A stretch of 64,000 nt of DNA from Gremmenia infestans (Eukaryota > Ascomycota > Leotiomycetes > Helotiales > Hamatocanthoscyphaceae), in the NCBI GenBank assembly GCA_032629725.1, contig JAFEVB010000026.1:682001-746000 (forward strand), read 5' to 3'. Shown piece after piece: positions 34,396 to 46,395 of this stretch; the first letter of the stretch is position 1; each line of letters begins with the position of its first letter. The position numbers and the translations under genes are program-made. The notes beneath the pieces were generated by a model. The model was not told the origin of the DNA, ran no database searches, and worked only from the letters and a program-made list of their open reading frames with translations.

Positions 34396-36242
34396 TCAAA
34401 CCTCCTCAAACCGGCAATCGTCTCTAAACTCAGGATACTTGTCCGCAAAAGGTTTCTTCATGCTCATATTACTGATGTCACTTAAGTGCCGGTCCATCAG
34501 AGGACTGACCATAATCTGCCCATTTTCAAAGATCAATGCTTTCATTGGATCATGTTGAAAGTTGACACTAAAGTTCGAGGCGTAGTCATTCTGAAATTCC
34601 GGATTATCGTAACGAGCTTGGTTTTCAATGACCTTCTCGCGGAATTTGCCCCATGGTGGCAAGTCCATCCAAGCCGGGTGAGGAATAATGAGTTGACAAG
34701 GTTTTGGAGCTTGCCAGTCATGCAGCCTTTTATAAGTCTCGTAAGTTGGCGAAATTTGCCATTGCACAAAGCGGTACATGCACATGAAAGAGGCCAGTTT
34801 CTCAGGGATGAGTGGGAAGCCACGGTGGGAGAGAATGGCAGAGTAGCATGCCATGATCTCAGCGACTGATGAAGGTGGTTTGGTCGACCCTGGCTGGTTG
34901 AATAATATGTTGACGGAGGGGTATTCTACCCCAGATTGAATATCGCCACCGTGAAAAGCGTGATGGCGTTGCGATTGTATGACACTGATCATGAGCCGGT
35001 CAGTAACCGTCACGGGAGCCTTGAGTTTCGTAGACATTTGCCACCTATAATCAACATATCAACGTCAGTATTGTCTTGTATGGTAAGAATGGGACTTGAA
35101 AATGCCTGGCGAGTATTGAACTTTCATAAGAGAGTAAACCACTCCCAAGACACCTTTAGTGGGAGGAGATCATCGGAGAGTTAACTAACGCATATATTGA
35201 GGGTTGTGATTGCCAGCATGTGGCATTTTCAATGGGTGGCTGGTCTAATATTGCGGTGAATCCAGAGGGTTGAAGGTCTGTAAACCGTGAGGGCTGATTG
35301 AAGGCTGCTGGAAAAGGTGCCCATGCTGGAGTTGGTTGTGACATAGACTGTGAGATAGGCTGTGCGAGAGACTGAGTGGTATTGCCGAATACCATGGGGT
35401 CTTCCTTTATACTGTTAGCCTCAATAATTTTGGTAATTGTAGAGCGATTGAGCAATAATCCGAGGCACGTTGATGACCTCAAAGACCCGAATGCGATAAT
35501 CATCTCGAAAAGAATAGACGCTTGGGAACACATACCCAACCTGCTGCAGCTGCGGACGTGGGGATCTGCTGTGTAGCCTCCATCTCCTGGGTTCCGTAGC
35601 CAATGGCTGCTGATTCTGAAGGATATATTTGTGAGGTGGTGGATGCGAAAGGGCCATTCGAGCCCGCAATATCATGGGACACGGCGCCTGGCCACGGACA
35701 TGGTTCTGATTCGGGAGACCAATCCAATGATCCTTTCCGCGGAATCAGCATCTCCTCTGACATCTCACCGGGTGTTGTTGCGCTCTCCGGGTTGACTGGG
35801 ACTATTGCAGCTGATTGTAAGGTGATCTGCGATCGTAAGACCTCGACCTCATCCTCCAATTCTTTATTTCGCTTGATAACCCTATCCATGCTACCGGCCC
35901 TGTTGTATTCCTCCAACTCCTTCACCTTCTTCTCCAACGTTTCGATGTGTTCCTTTGTTCTTTGTCGGATGTTCCTCTGAGCCTCGCGGTCATTGGCACG
36001 TTTGCGAGCAAGTTGCGCCTTGCTAAGGTGTGTGACTGATCGTTTCCCTCCTCGGGAACCTGCATCCAGTGTCAGCTGCTGATGGTATATCATATACATG
36101 GAAACCGCAACATCGCATTCACTTGGAACTCTAGGGAGGCAATGACGTTCTCATTTCAACACTCAACACATAAAAACACACCTTTTTTCCTCGGCTCCTC
36201 CTCTACTGAAGGGGGAGTTGCTGAGCTTCGTGCGCTGGACAT
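34396..36242 (-). CDS. bZIP transcription factor with DUF3425 domain
   Basis: The start ATG at 36242 (MSSARSSATPPSVEEEP) precedes an intron, then GGKRSVTHLSKAQLARKRANDREAQRNIRQRT, the basic region, and a leucine-zipper-like helix (HIETLEKKVKELEEYN ... RNKELEDEVEVLRSQ). A low-complexity Ser/Pro/Gln region follows across one or two more introns. The last exon carries the C-terminal domain typical of fungal bZIP/DUF3425 proteins: YPSVNILFNQPGS, FVQWQISPTYETYKRLHDW, and QLIIPHPAWMDLPPWGKFREK. It should be a nuclear DNA-binding regulator; members of this group act in stress, development or secondary metabolism. Middle exon borders are approximate. It faces the 6-kb desert with its promoter side. 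Confidence 0.85.
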
Positions 36243-37135
36243 TGTGTCGGTTCCAGTTGCTGATGCGGGTGGTGTCCTCATGAGATCGTAAATCCTCTAC
36301 CAACTATGCTGTGGAAAGGCGTGCTTAGTGAAATGCCAAAGCTTTCCTGGAACTTGGCTGGAAGGCGGTGTTGCTGATGATGGGGATTGTCCGGATATGT
36401 GGGAAAGCGGAGCTCAAACGAGGTGGACTTTAGAAGAAGCTGCGGGGCTGAAGAAGATTATGGCGAAACTGGGCTGTTGGGTGTGGAGAATGTTTGGCAA
36501 AAGAAATGATCAATCGCACTCTGCAAGTGGTTGGAATGCTAAGGTTATATCTATCTCACCCTTGCCACCTACTTGGTAGTAAAGTTAGTATTCCCCTAGT
36601 CCGGAATCAGAGCGAACGAATCAAAAAGTGGAAATATATAGTCAAGAGGACGGACACAAAGGAAGCATTCTGTATGGTACTTCGTCAGGGGGGGAGGGTT
36701 GTGCCAGGGGTGGTTTTCTACTGTGTGGCAGCTCCTACGGAGTATTAGCGAAACCCCTACCTTCACACCCCTGTTGGAGGGGTTACTTCGTATTACGCCT
36801 GGGACGAAGTAGACTCAAAGAGGCAGAACTAGTGGTTTTGTTAGAGGGCAGGTACGGGCAGGGGTGGGCGTGTCTCGGGATCTCAGTACAGTACAGTAAT
36901 CACCACTGCCACCATCACCACCACTAGCTAACAGCTAATGAATAACCGACTCTTTGACCTTTTCCGGAACGGCAAAAGTACGAGACATTCAGCAACAGTA
37001 TACTTCGTACTAGGCACGGAGTACTGGAGTACTATGGTTGTAGCATTGCATGAGCATGGCATGGCATGACAATGCTTTGAGATGTTCTGTTCTGTTTTGT
37101 TCTCTTCCACCAGATCCGATCCTATAGCTTGCGGC

Positions 37136-37200
37136 ACAACAAGAATCACAACAAGAATCATAACAAGAATCACAACAAGAATCATAACAAGAATCACAAC
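37136..37200. repeat. 12-bp tandem repeat (about five copies)
   Basis: The unit is AACAAGAATCAC or AACAAGAATCAT in alternation, which also makes a 24-bp higher-order period. It is non-coding and has strong A/C versus G/T strand bias. Confidence 0.85.
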
Positions 37201-37266
37201 AACACTTACACCTACCTACTTACTACCAAAGGTACCTGTGCATCGATAAGAATGCACGCGAGTACC

Positions 37267-37282
37267 TACGAAGTACTTCGTA
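37267..37282. repeat. 16-bp perfect palindrome TACGAAGTACTTCGTA
   Basis: A perfect inverted repeat made of two abutting TACGAAGT half-sites. Single copies of the 9-mer core occur at 33164, 36784, 37001, 37363 and 39100. Confidence 0.8.
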
Positions 37283-40200
37283 CTCGTACTCCGAGCAGCC
37301 AGCAGTCAAACACCGCCCTGCGAAAAGCAGAAGTCAGCTCGGCTCGAGGGCCTACTGTAAAGTACTTCGTAGTAGTGGAGTAGTCTCATAATGCTGCACT
37401 ATACTGGAAGCTATCGAGGCCTATTTACTAGTCGAAGCCGATGTTCTGCCAAGTCGGAGATCAATTCTCGTGGTTGCGAAAATAGAGTTTCGACGGCGTC
37501 GAAGATCCTAGAACTTCTGTAGAGACAACCTGCCGAAAGATGGCGCCTGTCATCAACGCCTCATCACGATCCCCTGAAGCACCAGAAGGATACGGTATGA
37601 GTACTCTGTGGCAGACAATCCAATATCTCAACCTCGATAACTAATTTGCTTGGTTCGTTCCCGTTCCTCGTTGCCGTTCCTCATTGCAGATCATGGTTTG
37701 GGTAATTCTGTAGGACATTCCATCCATCCCCTTCTCCCCCTACCCCACCTTACTTATTCTCTACCCGCCTCGGTGTAATGATACCTACGAAGTGCATGGT
37801 TCAAAACTTCAAGGCACGACTGGGCATTCACCGCCTGTTGGAGCCGGCCAACGCATCAATGCACATCGGCGAGGAGAGAAGAAATGGGAAACATTAAACG
37901 GGCCTGATATTCAAAATCGGACATGAAAAGGTCCAAGGCTGAGTATACTGGAGATCCGTTGAGGAGCTAGAAAAAATAATAAGTATTGCTTTATTCCTAG
38001 TATTGAGGAAAACTTCTTCAGTCAAATCAGATTTCTCGGAGGAAGACTTTGACAACGGGGAACGTCGGAGACAACCCATCGGCCTCTATTCCACTGATCC
38101 GAACGATGAATATACAGCTACATCCTTACCCTCATTAGCGTCCAAGCCTTCTAATTAGGCACACTTCTGATATAAGGTTATCCCGGAACCTACGAACCAC
38201 ATGGCGATAATTAGTGTAGCCACGCCATGCGGCCATGGATAGAGCAACGCACTGAATCGAAAGTCCATTGCCGGAATGAGGATTCTTTTTCATCCTGATC
38301 ACTAGACGTAGAAATGATGGCTTCTCGAAATCTGGACAAATGGTTGTGGTCCAACCGAAAAAGGTATCCTTCCTCTATTCCCATATAGATAACAAGAATT
38401 CAAAACGCGAGAAACAGGTACATTACTACAAGAAACCAACCCCGGGTTTTAACTGTAAATTATACTTCCTAGATGCATCAAGTGGAGGAAGCTAATATTC
38501 AGCATTGCCCTACTGCAAAGCATACAAATATCCTTTCGATATCCATAACCCTAAACTTCGGAGTTCCTTGCACCGAAAGTCTATCTAGAATAGCGCAACA
38601 ACTTACAGCAACTTCACCATCCATCCATCAGCTTTAGTCCTACCGCTTTTCGAACCCGTTGCCACGTGGCTTCCGAGTTGGCTTTTCCACTTCGTGCCAC
38701 TAGCTCTCTCAGGATCGAGATCGGGCTTTGGCTCGGCAGGTGGACCACTCGTCCTAATAAGAATATACCTGTATCAGTCGCGGCTCCAGCGTCAAGACTC
38801 TTTAGTAATCCTACTTCCCGCCCAAGACATCCCGCCCTCAGCTGTCAGACCTTGATATTATATCTCGTACTTCGAACAAAGTTCCATCAATAAGCCACAA
38901 TAATCCCCCAAAAAGCTTCAGTCAAAATAAGTGGAACGTGGATAAAGTACTAAACACTTTGAATCATACGGAATAGTTACTACTGAAACCCCGAACAAGC
39001 CAGCCTGCACCATCGTCCAGCTTTTGCCCCCTCACCTTAATAATACTTCATTTCGAAACATTAACGACGAACTTGACTCTCGATTCCAATCAAAAGTCGT
39101 ACTTCGTAAGGAGTCTCCTAAGATTGTTAAGATCTCACAAGGGACGTTTACCGAGCACCATCCTAGTCTTCCAATAGGCAGGTGCTTTATCCAAGATTGA
39201 CAGATTTTAGGGCTAAGGCGAATCGCATCGTCCATCTTTGCAGCTCCACCTTTTTCTCCTTTTCTAGCCCTTTGTAGCAGCTTTCCGCTCTAGTGTTTCT
39301 AGCTAGGATGGCCTGGCTGGCTTAGTTTTCCACTACCAAGGGGAAGGAGAGGAATAATCAAAACGCTGATTGGTGACTCCGGATTTTCCCATGTGGTCAA
39401 CCGCCAATAGTTCAACTTTATTGTTCTCGATATATTTGAGGCTGGTGGAAATCTTGCCGAGCCGACGGGTCTCCTGTATCGACCTTCCCTAGATCTGGAA
39501 GACGATGCGAAAGCTTATTTCACTAGTATTGTAGGGATATTTCTTGTTCTTCTTAATTGGAACACTTATTCCTTACAGAACCCGCAGACACCGATGCTCT
39601 TCTCAGCAAAAGCGCCCCCAGATTTCTAGCGCTATGCCTCGTAAATGATAACTCTTTTGGTAAACTCATGTGTTTTTGAATAGTATATACCTAGGTAGTT
39701 ATTATTCTGTTATACCACTAGCGGAGAGATCTCTATGTTAGTATTTTCCTGAATATAAACTTGAACGCAATATTGTTTTCAATAGCAAGTGGTTACTTGG
39801 AATGCCTGTCATGTGACTATCAGTTTAGAGAAATTGCGATTAGCTATGATTATAATCAGTAAAGTTTATATTTCAATAAGCAGTGCTACTATTCACATTT
39901 CCAAGTGGTTGCTTCTATATCAAACCCACGTCTAGCTTTGCTTTTTAGGCCTATCAAAGTTCCCTTATATTGCTGATGTGTCTCTGGGTCAAGCAACTAC
40001 ATCAAAACTTAAGACTTCGCATACGCGCCCCAATAACTTTAAAGATGCATCTACCTCGCACGAGCTCAAATATGATATCGAATAAATATACACAACGAGC
40101 GGGAAAGTGGCTGCTGACAGCAGAGACTGAGAGTGATTATAATCATAACTTAATGTTTCGATTGAAAGTTAATTCGTGTTCTAGAAGGTTGCTCCTGTCG

Positions 40201-42185
40201 CTTATGATTTGATCAAGCTGATTGTCAATCAAGGATTATCTTTCCGTCTGTTACAAGCTAATTGCTTAATACTCTGTTTGAAGTTCTGTGCTAGAACTTT
40301 CAAACCCAATTTTGACCTAGTTTCTGCCCACTTTGGGTTTAACGGGATGGAAGCAATGGAAGCCGAAATATATAATTCAAGCCTCTACAGAACCCTCATA
40401 CTCCGTACTTAGCTTTCTTAATAATAGAGTTCGATTCTAAAAGTACGGGTGGCAGTAGGCTACTCTGATTAAGTTTCGGAAGAGAGCCCTGGATACGGGC
40501 TAATGGAACTGGCCACGCATGAAACTGAACAAGCGCTTACTAGAGGTTGAGAAATCTTATTGGTTTACAGATGCCAGATGTGAGGTACGATCTCGCCATG
40601 AAAAAGTACAGCTGCCAAACACTGGCATGACAATAGAGAACTAGGTGATATCCACTACTGTAGCCTCATCGCAAGTGCGAATCGAAACAACATCCGATAC
40701 CGATACCCTTTTATCTATCAGCCCATACAATTCCTTAAACTTGAGTCCAGATCGTACACAAGAACATCGAAGTATCTACTTCTTCTAGATTGGTGTTGGC
40801 TTGGCTATTATTTCAAGATACCGACCCGAAACCTCCACGTAAAAAAAAACCAGCGTCTCGGACTTTCCAAATCAGAAAAGATGTCCCGCACGAGGTTTCC
40901 ATTCACATCTTCCAATTGCTTTCTACCACATCGATCGAGATACACCGAGCAAGATACACCGAGGACCAAGTCAATGCGAAATTGTATCTACGTGTACGTT
41001 TTGAAGCGGCCACGCGTCCTACCACAAGGCCGGCTGTTGCGTAACTCTTATACTACGGCTAGTTTTTCTATTCCTGCAAGAAGTACTGTAGCTTACTTGC
41101 CCTGAAAAGTTGCTGATGGTATGATTTGAAGTGAAGCTTAGAAGAACAGGCAAAGGCAAAACTTAAGTTGATAGCAAAGAAAACAGTTAAACTACAGTTC
41201 CCTTCAAACCCCGCTTCGTACGGAACTTCTAACATGCACAATATAAGTCAAAAGCAAAAGCCGACGCTAAAAACAGGAGTGAGAACTGGGGATTGAAGAT
41301 TTTATAATCGACCGCTCTACTTGTACCCAAGATCTTAAGGGCCCCTTTCATCCACGCGCAAGAGAAGTAAATAACCCGTACAGTCTCCAGTAAACAATAT
41401 CAACCACTTTACGATAACATTTCCACTCATCACATGCTACTACGCAAGTAGTTCCAGACGTTCCCCCTGAGTCCAATATTCCCGTCCCGCCACCAAGACT
41501 CGAAAGCACAGCACCTAGCATTTAGCACCAAGTCTTTCGTTCTCCCTGCATACAAGCAGGAGTTTAATAATGCATAGATAAGTCTCAAAACAGAATATTC
41601 GATGAAAACCAATCAATCGCCTTTTCGTCAGAACCTTCCCTACAAGCCTACTCAGGCTAGCTCTAGCGAGCCTAGGAAACCAACGCCACAGCAAAATGCC
41701 ACGCCTCGCAAATAGTAACCAACTACCAATCTTCTCTCCTCTCTGCCACACCCACACCCACTCTCCCGCCCACGCACCAATGGCAAGCGTAGACGCAGAT
41801 GCACATCGAATATCTCGATGCCGATCTCCTTGTACCCGCATCCACAGAAACTCCTACCCATACATTCAAAACCCGCCTTACCGGTAACTTCCCTGATGAC
41901 GCGGATAAATATTCCGTACCGTGGTGGTGTAGATCTCTTTCAATAATACATACTTGTACGAAAGAAGCCGAGTGTAGCGAAATACGATTCTATTCTTCTA
42001 CGTGACTCGCGTTAAAACCCGAAACCAACAACACAACACCAGTTGCCTGGCGGTAGAACAAAACCCGCAACCCGTCCCCGTCGACCAGAACATCGGGCGC
42101 CAGACTCCAAACCTTAATCCGACGGAAAAAAACCCGGAACAAAAAGCCACAGCCTTGAACGCGATAACAAGCCCCACTATTCATC

Positions 42186-45100
42186 TCATCCCGTCCTTGG
42201 ACTTCTTCTTCGACCGGTACTCTGCTGCGCTAGCATCGGAACCGCACTATTCTCCCTCCCCTCAGCCGGCACGACATGGACACTCGCATTCGCATTCGCG
42301 CTCTTCTTACCGCTCCTTAGGACAGGTAACTTACCGCTGACACTTCTTTTGAAGATTGGAAGCGTTTCTTTCGTGCTGTCACCGGCATTACCCGAACTGG
42401 AGACGGTTTGGAGGTCGAGGTTTAAAGTGTGGGTGTTGACGTCTAGTTCGCGCAGACCGCCTGCAGTGACGGGTCGGGTATCGGTTGATTCTGACAGAGA
42501 CCGAGAGAAGAGCGGTATAGTGGTTGTGATTGTGGTGTTAGCATCCATGGCATCGTTGAAGATAACGGGGACCATTTGCGGTTTGCTGGGACTTGCGTTT
42601 GCGGGGCGACGAAGGGCAGCAAGTAAGCTCTCGTGAGGTTGTGTCCTAGGTAGCTCTGTTGGATATTGGTATTGGACTTTTTGGGGCGTCTCGCCTGTTG
42701 ATTGGTATTCCTGCAAGGTTGTCTCTGCGATCTTTGACCGGAGATCGCTGAGAGGTTGTTGCAGGATTGAGTCCAAAGGTGCTAGAGAATCACCCAGTGC
42801 GTTTGTCTTTATTGACATCTCGTCACCCAGGTCTTGGACTCGTTCGTAAGTTGAGGTAAAGTGGGTGCCGATGTTGCCATACGAGGACTTAACAGTAGCA
42901 GAGAGTCCGCCCAGTGATCGGACATGATCATCGTGATGCTTGGTATTTTGAGATCGCGCGCGAGTAACAAAGTCATCGAGGGCTTGCATCCGAATATCGA
43001 TATCTTTCATTTGTTCGTCGACAATACGAATTGTCTCATCATGAACTGAATTCGTAGCAATTAGAAGAGATGAATTATGCTTGTTGGCAGCCTAAAAGGA
43101 TGTTAGTTCAATTCGCATTAAGATGAATGTGTGCTTCTTACCTGCCAGTCTTCCTTCAGTTTACTCTTCAGTGTTTCTCGTGATATGAGAATATCATCCA
43201 CGAGCTTGCCTTCTTTTTCGTTCCAGGCGTCCATTTCCTTGCTGTACTGCGTCTGTGACACCTCAAAGATATCCTTCGAAGACGTAACATCTTTACGGAC
43301 CACTTCAATCTTCGCACCCAAGCGTGCGTCTTGCATCTCTCCCTGAGCGACAACAAGACTTGTGATTTGTGATAGCAAGTTTTGGCGGTCAAGAGCAGCT
43401 TGGTCTCGCTCCTCCTTGAGAACTTCGTCTAGCCGTGAAGCAACCGCAGCGTTGGACTGCATAGCAAGTTCGCTTGCTGTAGTCAACTGCGTTCGTAGTT
43501 CATTTGCTTCAGCTTTTTGGGCATTGACATGTTTGAGCAGGTCCTCAAACAAGCTCTTGAAGTCGCGTCCTAGCGAGCTGTAGGATGTATGAAGCTGGGT
43601 GTGGAAAGTGCCAAGCTCACTGACAACTTCTGCAGAAATACGTTCCGCGGCAACAGACATGCCTTGTAGGCCTTGCCCAACTCGCGTTTTGACATCTTCT
43701 CGGAGTGTCTTAATCTCCTCAAGTACTGTATCCATCTCATCCTTGGATGACTCCGTTTGTTGGGAGACTTCCTTCTCGGATGCTTCGAAAGCAGATATGT
43801 TCTCTTCGAGAAAAGCCTGCGTGTTAGATAGCTTTTCTAGCTCGCCTTGGACGAAGGATTGCATTCTAGTGGATACAGATGCCATCAATTCTTGCTGTTG
43901 AGATCGAAACTCGTCAACTCTCGATTCGACCATGCTGGTGACTTCCGACACCTGTGCTTGCGACAAGTTCCATGTGTTTCTGTTTAGCGACTGGAGATCC
44001 GATTTTCGTCTATTCTTGTAGTGAAGTTCATCGACATCATGGACTGTCTTGCCTAGAGTAGACAAGAGCTCCGTGCCAATGGTATTGAGTTGATCTTCTG
44101 TTTCTTCATGTGCTTTGCGGAGCACGGTCTCCTCAGCCAGACTTTGACGGGTGTTCTCCAGGACAAACTCAGTCTGCTCTAGTACACCTTGCGTCTCATC
44201 AAGGACCAGTCTCGTCCCATCGTTTTCCTTCTTCAGAGTCATAAAATTCGAAGTTAAAGCGTAAAGCTCCTGAACTTTATTACGTAGGTTGATTTCCATT
44301 GTTTCAATTTTGGCCCCTTGTTCCTCAGAGAGAATGCGCCGCGATTCGCTCTCAACCGTCATCTCCTCATAACTTTCATTCGAGAGGTAAACGCCATTAC
44401 GCTGTCGGGTTGCAATCAGCTCACCCTTTAACCTTTCAATCTCCAAGGTAAACTCTTTCAATAGAGTTTTCTTGTTGATCATTTGGTTGACCTGAGGTTT
44501 ATTCCGGATGTTCTTCGCTCGGAACGCATAGTCTAATGTCGAGATCGTTTCCTCCAGATTACTTTTCGCGGGAGACACCGTAGCAATGATGCAAGTTTTC
44601 GTCCGTCCACCAAGCGAGTCTTGCAACAGTCGAGTAAGTTTCGACTCGCGGTATGGAATATGCATACTTCGATCGACCAGGGCATTGATCACGCGGCCAA
44701 GAGTCAACAAACTCTTATTAATCAGGCCCGCCTCAGCTGCCCTTTTGTTCTCCGCACCACTTCGTTGAATGTTCTCGCTACCTGCCAAATCGACAAGATT
44801 GAGCTTTCCCGCGCTGACATAGTCCTCGCCATTCTCAGCAGTCCTCTTGACGTACGCCGTCACTGTAAACACCGTGTGACTTCGACTACTCAGATCATTA
44901 CATTTAGTTGCTGCAACTTGGCGCTTGTGACTTCCTGCTTGAAGAAGCTTGATTCCTTCGGTTGCGCTCTTGATATGCGATTCTTCCATGCCCTGAACGA
45001 TCGTACTCGAATGGCCTTTTTTGCTGTTGTCGTCGTATATCTTGAGCTTGGCAACATCGTCTGGTGAAATCAGATCGCGAAGTTCTTCGTTGTAGAGCTC

Positions 45101-45799
45101 GATGAATGAGCATTTGACAGAGCATTCCGCATCGTCAATCTCTAATTTGCGGAAGAGAGAATGAAGGGCACGAGGTATTATTCCTGCTGCATCGGAAAGC
45201 ATTCCAAATGTCTCGTTCATATCTCCAGACATAGTGTATGTTTTGCCGGTACCGGTTTGTCCGTATGCGAATATGGTGCAGTTGTACCCTGCAAGCATCT
45301 ACAAAGTGTCAGCCCAAGTAAACAAATGTGAATCCAATGCTAAACGTACCTCATCTAAAATGGGAGTTACAACATCATCGTAGATCATAGCTTGGTCCGC
45401 GGCGGAAGAAAAGACCTTGTCGAAGTGATATGTCTTATTGCTTAGTGCGCTTGGTCCCATCGAGAGCTCCAGACTCTTTCCCTTTGCTCCGTCTGTAGAC
45501 ACTACCACTCCGCTATTCTCGCGGACTTCGCGCTCGTTGCGCCCTCTGCACCGCACCACGACATTGATATTTGTCTCTTCTTCATCGTGGTCAAAGTCTC
45601 GTTCCTTGCGCTTGGTGCCGCCGCGGCTGGTAGCTATCGAGGCGATCGACTCTGCGGGTGATGCTGCGCCAGACCTGTCTATTCGAGATCCGGGAGGGGC
45701 TGCGGATTGTGATCTGGCCGCCGATGGCCTTACTACTGGTGGACGCATACTGTGCTTGCGAGAAGGCGCGACAGCTGCCGGCCGTGGGAGTCCTGCCAT
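42186..45799 (-). CDS. Kinesin-5 (BimC/Cut7/Eg5) mitotic motor
   Basis: Three exons (45799-45350, 45298-43142, 43091-42186) give 1170 aa. The N-terminal motor starts at NINVVVRCRGRNERE. It has the P-loop GQTGTGKT, switch I SSRSH, switch II DLAGSE and the neck-linker region KNIRNKPQVNQ. A long coiled-coil stalk follows, with a GLQGMSVAAERISAEVVSEL-type segment. The tail carries the BimC box (TGETPQKVQYQYP ... LPRTQPHE) with a TP site for Cdk1, and ends SGRRRSP-like. Kinesin-5 is a bipolar tetramer that slides antiparallel microtubules to build the spindle. The gene is full length and intact. It is divergent from the PHAF1 gene. Confidence 0.95.
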
Positions 45800-46395
45800 A
45801 CAATGATGACTCCTTCTTAAGAGATAGAATCAACCCCGTGAGGGTGGGCGCGTTGCTGATTGAAGCGCGATTTGGTGAAGTGTTTGTTCAAATTCGTCGT
45901 TACACAAACTTGTAAGTATGCTCGATAATTTGTATTATCCAACTTTTGGCGAAGAAGGCGATACGATCCGAGTTTAATAAGAAAGCTGTGATGTTCTTGA
46001 GCTGGAAGGTGCAAGTCAATTGTTGATGTCCCATGCAAACGAAGAACCGATGAAAAGGCGGCCGCGGTTGCTACCATGGCAACGGACAATCTGTAAAAGC
46101 GGCAGCATCGTTTCTACTTACACCGCGGCTCAAGATATACCATGATATCAAAGAATCTTATAACATTTGACTGTTCAGTAGAGTTATAAGGCCTCAAGTG
46201 AGATAAATCGATACTTTTCGTGTTTTTATCACCCTTGAAATAGGGAGATAAGTGATTGTAGAGCTGAATTATTGAATGCCGCTTTTAAGACCAGCTGCAA
46301 CCCCTCCACATGACGGGACAGAGCACTAAACAGCTTCACTTCCCTTCACGACTTCAAAGACCATCGCCTCTTTCCCTGAAACAAATGTCCCCAGA
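45800..46395. promoter_or_regulatory. Divergent promoter, kinesin-5 / PHAF1-like
   Basis: About 600 bp between two divergent starts. It presumably holds both promoters; no specific motif is called. Confidence 0.45.

Larger units (their letters stand above)
36243..42185. other. Gene desert, about 5.9 kb, rich in short palindromes
   Basis: No frame in this stretch has family-like sequence. It is AT-rich, has many stops and carries repeated palindromic motifs: TACGGAGTA at 36736, TACTTCGTA at 36784, 37001, 37363 and 39100, TACTCCGTA at 40399, and a 16-bp palindrome at 37267. A tandem array lies at 37136. A short ATG exon-like piece at about 37541 (MAPVINASSRSPEAPEGY, possible intron after it) is too weak to call a gene. 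Confidence 0.55.

Noticed and set aside
37541..37790. Possible small spliced gene starting MAPVINASSRS
   Set aside because: The ATG exon and a GT-AG intron can be drawn, but the product would be under 50 aa, with a low-complexity end and no recognised family.
40415..40450. tRNA-like T-loop (GTTCGATTC) in the desert
   Set aside because: No acceptor stem, A box or cloverleaf could be built around it.
42002..42340. Plus-strand ORF over the kinesin-5 tail
   Set aside because: It is antisense to a conserved exon with a BimC box and has no family-like sequence.
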